Of a DNA stretch of 64,000 nucleotides, positions 1 through 13,400 are shown one piece after another. The position numbers were made by a program, and so were the translations under genes. The notes below the pieces were generated by a model, which searched no databases, was not told the origin of the DNA, and worked only from the letters and a program-made list of their open reading frames with translations. The number at the start of each line of letters is the position of its first letter. Position 1 is the stretch's first letter. This DNA is from Amia ocellicauda. Lineage: Eukaryota > Chordata > Actinopteri > Amiiformes > Amiidae. The stretch lies in the NCBI RefSeq assembly GCF_036373705.1, contig NC_089863.1:24539917-24603916 (forward strand). Reading direction: 5' to 3'.

Positions 1-3
1 TAC

Positions 4-34
<31 letters not shown>

Positions 35-782
35 GGTCAAATAAGTCCATATCCAATTCTCTGTTAATTTCCTTTCCTTTTATTACAAAATAAACACTGA
101 ATCTTTTTTTATTGGGCAACCCATCCCAGCTGTCTGGTTGTCATGGCGATGCCAGCCGAGAGTGCCACGGCGTTGGCGTTACCGTGGAGACTCGCATGAT
201 TGGCAGGGCAATGGAATCCCCAGTCAGCTGGTGAACAAACACAGATGCACTCTCTCACTCTCACTCTCACACACACACACACTCTCACTCTCTCACTCTC
301 ACACACACTCACTCACTCACACTCATTCACTCACACACAAATAAGCAGATATACATATAAACCCACGGGAAGAGAGAGACAAACACATACACACACACAC
401 ACACACATAGTATAGCACTGTAGTTGTGGCAGGGGTGTGTTTGTACAGGGTCTGGCCCAGTGCATCTGTAGCTATAAGGTACAGACCGAGGTGTAAACCG
501 ACACACTTCTGCGTCGATTGCTGCACACCTGCACACAGCGGCTGCCCATACAGCGGCCCGGTCGGGGGTCCTCCCTCCTCCTCCTCTCCCTTACAGAGGG
601 CAGTAATTGCCCTGCGGGGGGCAGACTGGGGCTGGAGGGGCGGTGGAGAGAGGGGGGAGGGGGTAGATACTCCTAAATGATCCTCTGGGGGATTGTCTGA
701 GGCGTAGTTTCCCTGCAGGAGGATTCTCCTTCAAAAGACCCCGGAATAATGAGCTGAATTAAATTGGGTCTCGGGGGAGAGG

Positions 783-816
<34 letters not shown>

Positions 817-1517
817 GGGGGGTGGGGGTGGGGGTGGGGGGGGAGTCAGGTTATGTTTGTCCCAGACCTCCCTCACCCCCTAAACACACACACGCACACA
901 AATAACAAACCTTGCAAAAAACGCCATATGATATGCAAATAAACAAATACATAAATTAACAAGTTTTGCATCTTAGATGTGTTGTCTTGCTGCGTCTACA
1001 CCCTGCTCCTGAGTAATTGTCCTCCTGCTTTGCCTGTCCTGCGTTTTTGTGTCTCGGACCTTGTGTGCGGCCTTGTGGACGAGAGAGTCAGAGACGCACT
1101 GACATACTGTCCATCTCTTGACACACACACACACACACACACACACAGCATCGTACTGCCCAGAGCTGGTCTTGTGACTGGAAAGAGAGTGGGAGGGGGG
1201 GAGAAGGGATAAAGAGAGAGACAGAGACTGAGGAGAGAAGTATAGAGAGACAGTGGGAGGGGGAAGGGAGGACAAGAAGAAGAGAAGGAATTGGAGAAGA
1301 GACGGGAAAGGGGAAAAAAAAAAGCATTGAATTTATCTCATTTGTACATCACAACAAACTCAGCACAACAACAACAATGGTGTACAATTACCATCCCCTC
1401 ACAAGACTCCGATTGAAAGTCAATGTTGAGTTGCAGGCGTCTCTCCCTTCTCTGTCATCTTGTGGCCACATTTGTGTTGTAGTTATACTTTTAACACAAT
1501 TATGATTACCACTGAAT

Positions 1518-2055
1518 TGAGAACAAGGGCAGTGATGTTCAGACTGTACAATGCGCTAGTTAGAGCTCATCTGGATACTGTGGACAGTTCTGGGCTCCAC
1601 ACTTCAAGAAAGATATCGCTGCTCTAGAGGCAGTTCAGAGGAGAGCAACCAGACTTATTCCAGGTCTGAAGGGAAAGTCCTACTGAGAGACTGAGGACCT
1701 GAACCTTTTCACCCTGGAACAGAGGAGACTACATGGGGACTTGATCCAAGTCTTCAAAATCATGAAAGGCATCGACCACATCAAACCAGAGGAGCTTTTC
1801 CAGATCAGCAGGGACACACGCACCCGGGGATACAAATGGAAATTGGGCTTCAAGGCATTCAAGACAGAAAACGGGAGACACTTCTTCACACAGAGAGGCG
1901 TCACAATCTGAACAAACTCCCCAGCGATGTGGCTGAAGCTGAAAGTTTGGGAACATTTAAAAACAGACTGGATAGGATCCTTGGATCACTTAGATATTAA
2001 TGGACACCAAACGAGCACGATGGGGCGAAAGGCCTCCTCTCGTTTGAAAACTAGT
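1518..2055 (+). mobile_element. L2/CR1-type LINE 3' fragment (dead)
   Basis: Pieces in shifting frames resemble the C-terminal part of a non-LTR retrotransposon reverse transcriptase: [14 protein letters not shown] near 1535, then LNKLPSDVAEAESLGTFKNR near 1911-1967. The frame is broken by stops and shifts. The 3' end reads GGGGCGAAAGGCCTCCTCTC, a tail I associate with LINE ends common in ray-finned fish genomes. It is a 5'-truncated, inactive copy inside or upstream of ARHGEF2. Assignment to the L2/CR1 group is by resemblance only. Confidence 0.7.
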
Positions 2056-2317
2056 CTGTGCTGTATTCCCCTGCTGTACTGTTGGACATGCCCTGTGTGG
2101 GGGGCTCCTGTGTTGAAGGGAGTGGCACAGTGCTGCACAGATTATCTACACTGAGCTCCATTGCTCTGTGGGGGCTTTGTGTTCAGACTCCTGCTTCTGT
2201 AGCAGTAATGGACTGACTCAGGTTACATAGGTACATACACACACAGGATGGCCCGTTCATGCAGAGAGACGCACCTGTCTGTCTGCGTTTCTCGCTATAC
2301 AAAAAACTCCTTTCAGT

Positions 2318-2348
<31 letters not shown>

Positions 2349-2894
2349 GACACACACACACAGCAACCTGAACGAAAGAGAAAGAAACGAGGGAGTCAGG
2401 TTTCACAGTCTTGATGAGAGAAAGATTGTCAGGTAGAGAGAAAGAAAGGGAGGTAAAGAGAGAGACATGTAGAATAAGAAATATGGAGAGAGAGAGAGAG
2501 AGAGAGAGAAACTGCTTTTATAATTTTAGAGTTCTTAATAATAATAATAATAATAGTTATGTCATTTGCGTATCTTTCCCTGTCTTTCATTCACCCTTCC
2601 ACACGCTCTATTCCTCTCCCTCCCACACTCTCTCGCTCCCTCTTCTGCATCTCGCCCACTCCCTCTCTCTCTCCCTCCCTCCCTCCTACTCCTTATTCTT
2701 CCTCTGTCTTTCTCCATTCTTCCCCTCCTCTCTGACTTCCCACCACCCCTCCACTCATGCCCCTCTCATTTTCTCTGTCACTCTCTGAACTCTTCACCTC
2801 TTTTTTTGTGTGTTTTTAGTCTGTCACCCCCTCCTTCCCTTTCTCTCTCTCTCACTGTGTGTCACAGGCAGTGTATAAGTCAGTGTATCAGTAT

Positions 2895-3211
2895 CTGCTG
2901 GACTGGACTGTGTCTCTGTAGGACCAGGGCTGAGACCCTGCTGGACTGGACTGTGTCTCTGTAGGACCAGGGCTGAGACCCTGCTGGACTGGACTGTGTC
3001 TCTGTAGGACCAGGGCTGAGACCCTGCTGGACTGGACTGTGTCTCTGTAGGACCAGGGCTGAGACCCTGCTGGACTGGACTGTGTCTCTGCAGGACCAGG
3101 GCTGAGACCCTGCAGGACTGGACTGTGTCTCTGCAGGACCAGGGCTGAGACCCTGCAGGACTGGACTGTGTCTCTGCAGGACCAGGGCTGAGACCCTGCT
3201 GGACTGGACTG
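2895..3211 (+). repeat. 43-bp minisatellite, about 7 copies
   Basis: A unit that includes CTGCTGGACTGGACTGTGTC and GGACCAGGGCTGAGACC repeats every 43 bases. The later units carry a shared T-to-C change (CTGTAGG to CTGCAGG). Single copies of the same core occur elsewhere in the window, for example near 7495, 8430, 16755, 31900 and 49320. Confidence 0.9.
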
Positions 3212-3546
3212 TGTTGTGTTGTGTTGGGCTGTATCCACTGCAGTCTGACGGCAGGGAGCTGACATCCAGCCTCGGACACCATTAATTGGTTTCCTCTCCA
3301 ATCCCAGAGGCAACGGTGGGCCGCTAATTAAGTCTGGCCTCCTAGTGACCCATCACCGCGCTGTGAGACCGGTGGTTGTGGTGGTGTCGGTTGTCGGGGG
3401 GAGCACTGGGGCGGGTAGCGGATGGGGGTGGAAGGGGCAGACAGGACTGTGTGTTTTCTAGCCATATGGGGGCAGGCCTGGCTCTAATCCACGGTAATGC
3501 GTCTCTGCACAGATTGATAATCTTGCTAACCCCGAGCCTGGGAGAC

Positions 3547-3551
<5 letters not shown>

Positions 3552-3600
<49 letters not shown>
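3552..3600 (+). repeat. (GT)n microsatellite
   Basis: An uninterrupted GT dinucleotide tract of about 49 bases. Confidence 0.95.
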
Positions 3601-3601
<1 letters not shown>

Positions 3602-3639
3602 CAATTGTAAGCTGACGATTCAATCCATGTGCAGAAATC

Positions 3640-4080
3640 CTTCAGTTGTGCAAACCCGCGGTTTCATCAGCTGTCCGGGGGGCTGGTGTCAGACGATCCC
3701 AGATGTTGGCGTGGTTACACGTGGTGCGTAGTTGTGAGGCCGGTTGCATGTGCTGCCAAATTCCCTAAAACTGTGATGGAGGCGACTTACGGCAGAGAAA
3801 CGAACGTCCAATTCTCTGGCACCAGCTCTGGTGGACATTCCTGCAGTCAGCAGCCGATCACGCGCTCCCTCCAAACTTGAGACATCCGTGGCACTGTGTT
3901 GGCATTTTAGAGTGGCTTTTATTGTCGCCAGCACAAGCACACCTGTGTCATGATGCTGCTGTTTATTCAGGTGTGGCAGATGAAGCAGCTGTCCGGTGGA
4001 TGCATTGACTTGGCAAAGGAGTGCTCACCAACATGGACATAAACAAGTGTGCGCTCAAAACTGGAGCGCCGTAAGCTTGT
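3640..4080 (-). pseudogene. Tc1-like transposon remnant, third family
   Basis: Read on the minus strand, 3940-3689 encodes a Tc1-type helix-turn-helix segment with GMSTRAGARELDV, FREFGSTCNRPHN and PRVTTP, which belong to the DNA-binding half of Tc1/mariner transposases. The frame breaks after this, and only scattered identity (to a segment like PPGQLMKP) follows toward 3640. No DDE catalytic half is present. This is a deletion derivative, distinct from the two Tc1 families described below. Confidence 0.7.
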
Positions 4081-4476
4081 GCTGTCACTCTGTGTCAGTG
4101 CTGCGTCAGTGTGGCAGTGCTGCGTCAGGGCTGTGTGTCGGAGTTCAGTGTGTTTTGTCCAGTTTCCTGTTTCTGGCAAAGACGTCCCGCCGGCTGTTGC
4201 TCAAGAGCCCGTTTCCACGGCAACCCCGGGTCCCCGCCCCCAGGCTGGGGAGAAAGAGGAAGTTGGATCGGGCGCTTCCTGCGCAGGATGTCAACAGGGG
4301 CTGGGAGATGGAGAGCGCGATACTGGGTTGCAAAAAAACTGAAAAAACAAACCGAAAACAAAACAAGCAAAGAGAAATAAACGATAACGTTAGAGTTTAA
4401 CTCCTTCACACCTGTTAGAGGCTCCACTCGCTCTTATATTCTCTGGACTATAGGGGCCGAGGACAGGGTCAGGGTG

Positions 4477-4512
<36 letters not shown>

Positions 4513-4898
4513 AGACTCGGATGAAGGAAGAGGAGAATAACGGTGTCAGATCATCCTTTGGAGAGCCCCCCAACCCCCCATGCAGTGCAGCGTCTGTGTG
4601 CGGTACACAGGAAGTGAAACCCTGCAGTCAAGTGTTCCGTTACCCCTGGGAGGGTGTGGTAGTGTTGTGTCGGCAGGGGCTACAGTCCGGGGCAGTTTAT
4701 CTCTTGTGTCTGTCGGGGGTGCAGTTGGCAGTGTCTCCCTTCTTCCTTCTCCCCCTCTCCCTCTCTCCCCTCATTGGTTTACCGGATTCCTGTGCCTGAC
4801 CCGGCTTGTGTGTGTCTGTCCAGAGGTTTACACTTTCGGTTACTAATGTCTCCCTCCCCCCCCCCCCCGCCACCTCTCTCTCTCTCTCTCTCTCTCAG

Positions 4899-6202
4899 AA
4901 CAAGGAGAAGGAGCGCATGAAGGAGCGGGAGAAGGAGGCGAGGGAGCGGGAGGCACGCTATAGCAATGGGCACCTGTTCACCTCGCTGTCCGTCTCTGGC
5001 ACCACGCTCTGCTCCGCCTGCAACAAGAGCATCACCGCCAAGGAGGCCCTGAGCTGCCCCAGTGAGTCCCACACCGCCACCCTGTCCGGTCTCCCTGTCC
5101 TGTTACACAAACAGTCACACGCATTGTACTGTCACACTGTACTGTCCCACATAGTCCTACACACACAGTACAGTACACTGTACTGTCACACACAGTGTAC
5201 TGTCACATACAGTTATACACACACTGTACTGTCACATAGTCATACACACACTGTACTGTCATACACACACTGTACTGTCACATACAGTTATACACACACT
5301 GTACTGTCGTACACACACTGTACTGTCACACACAGTCCTACACACTGACACACACCTCTCACTCACTCTGTCACTGTCACCTCTATACACACGCGTGTGT
5401 GTGTGTGCATGTGCATGTGTGTGCGTGTGTGTGTGTGAGAGGGGAGAGGGCCTTATTAAATAGATTCCATGAATAGAGAAAAAGAAACGGAAAAACAAGA
5501 AAAAAGGAATAAAAAAGCAGTGATTCCTCTTTTTGATTTCCCTAAAGCTATCAGCTGCCGCAACCCCCCCACCTCCGCGCGCTCTCCCGCTCTCCCTCTC
5601 TCCCCCCCGCCCCCCCGGTCTCCACACAAAGGCTCAGTGTACAGAGGGGAGTTCAGAGCAGACAGGCGTGCACTGGGGCTGCCGGCCGCAACAGCTGGGG
5701 CAGAGGGGAGGGGGTGGGGGGGTGTTGTATTGGTACTGTCTGAGAAAACACCAACTGTAGCCCCGGGGGCAGGAGGGGCGGGGTATTGATCTAGTATTGG
5801 GGGTAGAAAGAGGGTGTCTGTGTCTCTCTGTCTGTGTGTCTATCTGTGTGTGTGTGTGTCTCTCTCTCTCTTGGCGCTCTAATCCCAGTCTGTGTTGTTT
5901 GGGGGGGTCTGTGGCTGTGGGACTGGGATTAATCCTGGGGGGCTGGGTGGACAGTGTCTCTTTAGGCCCTGCACCCCCCCCCCCCAGAGACGGACACACA
6001 CACACACACACACACACATGCACACAGAGCAGAGCAGAGCAGAGGGGTTGTACTGTTACTACTGTACTGTACTAGTGTGTGTGTGTGTGTTTGTGTGTGT
6101 CACGTCTGTGAGCTGTGACATCATCTCCACAGCTATGGAGTCTGAACAAACACAGCACTGTTTGTGTAGTGACCTCATAGACACAGAGACCAAGAGCTGT
6201 TT

Positions 6203-6240
<38 letters not shown>

Positions 6241-7356
6241 TGGACTGTAGTTTAGGGCCCAGACTGGAGACAGCGCTCTGTGGACTGTAGTATAGTATAG
6301 TAAAGTATAGTATAGTATAGGGGCCAGACTGGAGCCAGTGCTGTGTGGACTATAGTATAGTGTAGTATAGTATAGTATAGGGGCCAGACTGGAGCCAGTG
6401 CTGTGTGGACTATAGTATAGTGTAGTATAGTATAGGGGCCCAGACTGGAGCCAGTGCTGTGTGGACTACAGTGTAGTAGAGTATAGCACAATATAGTATA
6501 GTGTAGTATAGGCCAGACTGGAGCCAGCGCTGTGTAGACAAGTATAGTATAGTATAGGGCAAGACTGGAGCCAGCGCTGTGTGGACTGTAGTATAGTACA
6601 GTATAGTATAGTATATGGCCAAACTGGAGCCAGCACTGTGTGGACTATAGTGTATTATAGTGTAGTATACTATAGTTTAGCACCCAGGCTGTATTAGTCT
6701 TGAGACTGTGTTCTTGATTCTGGTAAAAGAGTTATTTCAAAATATCCTGAGTGTCAGTGTGCGGTAGATGTGTGTTCAGGGGCTGATTCCCACAAGGAGA
6801 TGGTCACAGAGATTAGCAGCAAATTACCGAGAATGAACCGAGAACCCAGTCTACAGCCCGTTGTCAATGTGTGTGACTGTATCTGTTAGAGTGTGTATCT
6901 ATTCTCTCACTCTCTTTTTAAGGAAGTGACTTCATCAGCTGCTGGTCTCGGGGTTGCTTTTTTTGGTGGTTGTTTTTTAGTCTAATTCGGCCTCTTTTAT
7001 AAAACAACCGTTTTCCTGTCGCCCAGAGAGAGCGAGAGATAAGCAGCCATTCCATATGGTGAGAATGAGGGGGGGTATTAACAGAGGGAGGGAAGAGAGA
7101 GAGAGAAAACAGAGACAGGAAGAGTTTGTGTTACTGTGGCTTTGCTTTAGTGATACTGGATCAACTGGGCCTTGCAAACCCAGCAATTTGAATACTAAAT
7201 TTAAATGAGAGAGAGAGAGAGATGGAGAGGGAATGGCTGTAAGACACACAATGACACACTCCTACACACATGCGCGCACACACTCGCACATAGACATAAC
7301 CTCTTTCTGACCCCCCCCCACGCCCTTACACTTCCTGAAACTGTGGAACGGAAGAG

Positions 7357-7422
<66 letters not shown>

Positions 7423-10400
7423 TCATTATTTCTCTCCCTCCCTGAAGAAGTGAAATCCCCATGGAAACAAACGTGTCCCTCCTGCACCAGGGCTGGAGAC
7501 ACGCTACTGGACTGGACTGTCTCTCTCTGTAGCCCCCTTGTTGACTGTGTGTGTGTTTGTGTTACAGCATGCAACGTCACCATCCACAACCGCTGCCGAG
7601 ACACTCTGCCCAACTGCGCCAAGATGAAGCAGAAGGTGAGTGTGTGACAGTGAAACTTAAATTGTCAATTTCCAGAATAACCTGCAGCTGCGATGGAAAC
7701 TACTCTGGCGTGGGACGTTGGACTGGGTGTCCATCCCGTCCACTCACAGCTCTAGCGTCTCTGAACCGTCTCTGAACGAACCTCTCTGAAAACACTGAGA
7801 ATCAATTCTCCCACGATCCTCTTGTGTTGCCATTTACTAAAGTATCGAGCTGCGGACAGTTTAAAGTGGGGGCTACTTATTTTTTCGGTCCAGTACACTA
7901 ATTGAGATTAGGGTCGTCCATGAGAAAGAAAGACACTTTAGTCCTGCAGCTCTAAGTTTGTCTCCTTGTAGCCAGTGCAAGCGGGCTTTTCTTCCTATTA
8001 TAGTCATCTTATTTGTGTCACTGCAGGCTGTGTGTGTTTTGTTCTGTAGCCTGTTTGTATTTAGTGTTGCCTATTTGTAATCAGTATTGTTTTGATTGGA
8101 CAGGACGCTTGTTTGGGCTCAAACACTTTGATCATGTTATCGGACTATTACATATCATAGTATGAGGCTCCATTTAAGAACTGTTGCAGCTCCGATGCGA
8201 TCGTCATTAATGTCAGACGAAGTCAATCTCTCTCTCTCGCTCTCTCTCTCTCGCTCTGCAGCAACAGAAGATGGGTATAGTTCGCAACAGCTCGGCTCTG
8301 CAGAACGTGGCTCTCAGGAACAAGAGTGAGTCTCCCCATCCCTCCATCATTCTCCACCCTTCCCTCCATCCTTCCCTCCTTCCCCACCTCTCGGTCTGCC
8401 TCCCTACACATCGCTGGTCTCCAACCCTACTGGACTGTCTCTCTCCAGGACCAGGGCTGGAGACCCTGCTGTCCAATGGGCAAGATGGGGCCAGTGTGGT
8501 GCTGCCCTCTGGTGGTGGAATAGTGACCCTTCAGGCCACAGTGCAGCAGTGCAGCAGCTGTATAGGAAACCGTAGTTTACTACACTGCGCAGAACTGCAC
8601 TGGAGTTTCAGCTGCAGCAGTGAAGTGTGCTTTACTGTGCTGTTCTATACGCCTCTGTGCCGTACTGTACATTCTAGTGTGCTGCTCTTAAACCGTAAAT
8701 GCTGAATTTATTAATCTCTCTCTCTCTCTCTCAGGCCCGATGATCCGGGAGCGGCCCAATTCAGCCATCTACCCCTCAGAAAGCCTCCGCCAATCACTGC
8801 TGGGGGCCCGCAGAGTTCGCTCCGGCCTCTCCCTCTCCAAAAGCGTCTCTACCAATAACATTGCGGGGTGAGTTGGGGGCGGGGTCCGCAGGGGGCGGTT
8901 GGACGATTTTCGGTCTGGGGAGGGACTGAACTGCGCGGCACTGTGCTCCGCCACACACTGTATTGAACTGTACTGCACCTACCGTACTGCATTGCATTGT
9001 ACACCAGCACTGTAACATTCGCGAGGGATACGTTCCTGATACGTTCCTCATACCCTCGCGGGAACTAGAAATTTGCGAATAAGCATTTTGATCTGATTAT
9101 ACTGCCCCCACTTCATATGCAGCCTTCATATTGTCTCTAAAACAAAAATGTATACAAATATGAGAGAAAAGGAAACTTAAAATAAGCTGTATTGATAGCT
9201 TTAACGGAGCACCCGTGAATACCTGAATTTGTGAATGCTGGGGTGCTGGTGTACTGTACTGCTCTACTCCTGACTTACTGGTTTGCCCTCCCCCTCTCTG
9301 TCGGTCTCTCTCTGCACTGTCCCCCCTCCCTCTGTCTCTGCACAGGAACCTGAACGAGGACTCCCCCCTGGGGCTGCGCAGGATCCTGTCCCAGTCCACC
9401 GACTCGCTGAACTTCAGGAACCGGGCGCTGTCCATGGAGTCCCTGAACGATGAGGGTGAGGGAGCCGTGTTGTGCTGTGGTGTGACGTTGTGTGTGACGT
9501 GACGTGATGCTGTGTGTGTGTGTGACTTGACGCTGTGTGTATGTGTGTTTGATGACGTGACGCTGTGTGTGTGTGTGTGTATTTGATGTGACGTGACACT
9601 GTGTGTGTGTATTTGTGTTTGACGTGACGTGACGCTGTGTGTGTGACGTGATGCGACGCTGTGTTTGTGTGTGTGTGTGTGACGCGACGCTATGTTTGTG
9701 TGTGTGTGTGTGTGACGTCATGCGACGCTGTGTTTGTATGTTTGTGGCGTGATGTGATGCTGTGTGTGTGTGTGCCCCCAGGCGAGCTGCACTACCTGCA
9801 GACGGTGGAGGAGTTGTGTCAGGAGGGTCGGGACTTCGAGGCTGACTCCTGGAGCCTCGCTGTCGACTCCAACTTCCTGAAGCATCAGCGCAAAGAGGAG
9901 ATGAAGAGACAGGACGTCATCTACGGTACAGCTCTGTCTCTGTCTCTGTCTCTGTCTCTGTCTCTGTCTCTGTCTCTGTCAGGCCACTGTTGATATACTT
10001 GCTCCCTCCTTCCCCTCAGAGCTGATCCAGACAGAGCTGCACCACGTGCGGACCCTGCGCATCATGGAGGGCGTGTTCCGCCGAGGAATGCTGGAGGAGG
10101 TGGGTCTGGAGCCGGGCGTGGTGCACGCCGTCTTCCCCTGCCTGGATACGCTGCTGGCACTGCACTCCTCCTTCCTGCGCCAGCTGCTGGACCGCCGCGC
10201 CCAGTCCCTGGAGCCCGGCAGCGACCACAACTTCCTCATCACCCGCCTGGGGGACATCCTGGTGCATCAGGTACAGGCGTCCCCCCCTGCAGCTCGCGCT
10301 CCCGCCTCCAAGTCTCTCTCTGGGTCTTTCTCTGGGTCTCCTTCACGCACCCTCTCTCCAAATTCAGTTCAATTGAATTAATCAAACTTTACTGTCCTGA

Positions 10401-13400
10401 CTGAGTGACATCAGTGTGGCCATAACAATGACAGACAGGCCCAGATCCCAGGAACAGGGCGATGGGAACAATAAACACAGAAAAACAATCTCTTACAGAC
10501 ATCTGTCTCCGCCCGTCTCGCTCGCTCTCACTCTCTCTGTGTGTCTGTCTCCGAGCTGATCCAGATGCTATATCCTGACTCTCCTGCTCTCCCTCTGTCT
10601 CAGTTCTCCGGCTCGGTGGCTGATGAGATGAGGAAGGCCTACTCCGAGTTCTGCTCCCGACACCTGAAGGCGGTGAAACTGTACAAAGAGCTGCTGTCGC
10701 GCGACAAGAGGTTCCAGATCTTCATCAGGGTGAGAAATGCCCCTCTATCCAGCCCGTCTCTCTCTCTCTCTGCCCATCTCTGTCCTCTGTCCTAGTCTTT
10801 CTTTGTGACCAGATCTGAAAAACAACCCTGACTCTCTGCCTCTGTCTCTCTGTCCATCTGTGTGTGTCAGAGGGTGAGCCGAGGCAGTTTGCTCCGCCGC
10901 CACGGTATCCAGGAGTGCATCCTGTTGGTCACGCAGCGCATCACCAAGTACCCCGTCCTCATTGACCGCATCCTGCACAACTCCACCGGTGAGGCTGGGC
11001 ACCGGCGCTCGGGGCAGAGTAGGCCGTGTAATCGTGTGACAGTGTACTCAGTGTGTCTGTGGGTCCCGGCTCTTAGGCAACGAGACGGATGCGGTGCTGC
11101 TGTCCCAGTCGCTTGTTCAGATCCGGTCCCTGCTGAGCCAGGTGGATCAGGAGGTGCTGGAGCTGGAGCGGCGGCAGCGGTTGCAGGAGGTCCAGACCCG
11201 GCTGGGCCCACGGGCCGAGGCCACGGTGCGGGGCGGCCAGGTGTTCCGGGGTGGGGAGTTGCTGCGGAGGAGGCTGCTGCACGAGGGGCCCCTGCTCTGG
11301 AAGACGGGGTCGAGGTTCAAAGGTCAGTGGGTCAGGTGGGGCGTCTTTGGATCCGCTTTTCTCTTCGCTCTCTTTTGGCGTCTCCTTCCTGTCTATGTCC
11401 ATCTGTCTCTGTCTTTCTCTCGGTGTCTCCAGATGTTCAGGTGTGTGTGTTTTGTCTCCAGATGTTCAGGTGCTGTTGATGACGGACATCCTGGTGTTCC
11501 TACAGGAGAAGGACCAGAAGCTCTCCTTCGTGTGCCTGGTCAGTCCCGCTGCTCTCTTCCACACCTCTCTTTCTCTCTCTCCCTCTCTCTCTCCCTCTCT
11601 GCTGACCACGTGGGTCATGCGAGCGTGTGAGGGAGAGAGGGCATGGGTTTGCCTGTGTTTACATGTGCGTGTCTGTGGTGTGTGGACTCCCTGCCTGCTG
11701 CATGTCATGTTGACCCATGTGCATGTCAGTGGAGTGTCCCTTGTGTGCGTGCTGATGGTATGTCCTGTGTCACTGAAGTGTCCCTTGTGTGCGTGTTGCT
11801 TGAGTGTCCATTGTGTGCTTGTCCTGTGTGCATGCTGACGGCATGTTCCTTGTGTGCGTGCTGGTGGCGTTTCCTGCGTTGGTGGCATGTGCCTTGTGTG
11901 TGTGTGTCCCTTGTGTGCGTGCTGATGGTGTATCCTGTGTTGCTGGCATGTCCCTTGTGTGCGTGTCCTGTGTTGGTGGTGTGTCCTGTGTTGAGTGCTG
12001 ACGGCATGTCCCGTGCCGTGTGCGTCTCCAGGACAAGCCGCCCGTGCTGCCGCTACAGAACCTGATCGTGAGAGACATCGCCAACCAGGAGCGCGGCCTG
12101 TTCCTCATCAGCGACTCCACCCCCCCGGAGATGTACGAGATCCACACCGCCTCCCGCGACGACCGGCACACCTGGATGAGGCTGATCCAGCAGGCGGTCA
12201 GCAGGTAATGCATGCACACGCGCTCACCTGCACAGGTAACCGTTTAAAGGTAATGTATACACCTTACACTCTTCAGCGACATAATTCTCTCTCCTTCTCG
12301 CTCTCTCCAGTTGTCCCTCCAGGGAGGATTTTCCCTTGATAGAGACTGAAGACAAGGCTCTCCTGCGCAGGCTGAGAGGTGAGCAATCATCGCCCTCCTG
12401 CCCTCCCTTCCCTGTTCATCCTTCTCTCCCTCATGCCTCCACTTTCAGACCCCCTCGCTCTCGGTTCATGTCCGTGTCCGTCTCTCTCTGTCTGCCTGGG
12501 TCTGTGTGATGTAACCATTTATTTCCCCTTCTCGCTCTCTCGCTCTCAGGTGAAATCCAGCAGAAGGACAGGGAGGTGCTGGAGCTGCTGCAGGAGAGGG
12601 TGACGCTGTTCTCGGAGGTCGCGGAGGTCGTGGGGGGTCACGGGGTCACATTGCCGTCCAACACCCGAAACCTGTTCCGCTCCGACGCGCCTGCCGCCCC
12701 CCACGGAGAGAGCCTGCTGAACGAAGCTATTGTCCAGGGTATGAGAGTGACACTGACTGACCGATACACTGACGCACTGACTGACTGACACACTGACTGT
12801 GATCTCTCTCTCTCTCAGTGGACAGGTTGACAGAGTTGCTAGGCACTGCTGCGGAGGTTCCCATGCGCTGCAGTTCCAACTGCGACCAGAACCACACAGG
12901 GGCGCCAGAGGGCAACACCGGCCCCACCTGCAGTAAGTCAGTCTGTCTCTCTCTTTCTAAATGACGTGACTCTGTCCTCTACCTCCCTGTTCCTCCCTCC
13001 TTTTCTCACACTCTGTTCTCCCTCTGTCTCTCTCTCATCAGATGGGGACGAAGACTGTCCGTCACTCAATGGGACCTACGACGATGGCAGCAGTGACCCC
13101 AACCAGAGGGTGAGGGTGAGCGAGAGAGCGGGGCGGGGTCATTCACATATCCGGCTCCCTCAGAGAGGCTTGTGCATGAGCGGACGCACACAACAGCGCT
13201 GTGCTTGGCTCCGGATGAGGGAGGGACGGGGAAACGTGGCTCTAACTCTGCTGATGAGTGGGTTTGGGTTACAGAGACGCAGGATTGGGATTGCTCTTTA
13301 GAGTTAACCCAACATGAAAGTCCAGATGAAGTTACCGTGTGTGTGTGTACTGATGCTATCGTCTCCCTACAGGACCGCAATGGCAATCAGCTGGAGGAGA

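Larger units (their letters stand above)
1..4898. other. 5' intron or upstream region of ARHGEF2
   Basis: No conserved coding exon is recognised here. The stretch holds CA/GT and GA microsatellites, an L2/CR1-type LINE tail (about 1518-2055), a 43-bp minisatellite (2895-3211), a GT tract (3552-3600) and a Tc1 remnant (about 3640-4080). The first recognised ARHGEF2 exon begins at 4899 with an in-frame acceptor, so the start codon must lie in an exon upstream. I looked for a sequence matching the conserved N-terminal exon of the family (beginning MSRIESLT in human) and did not see it. Confidence 0.6.

Noticed and set aside
138..415. Small open frames rich in Thr-His and Ser-Leu near the left edge
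   Set aside because: They translate CA and CT microsatellites and have no conserved content.
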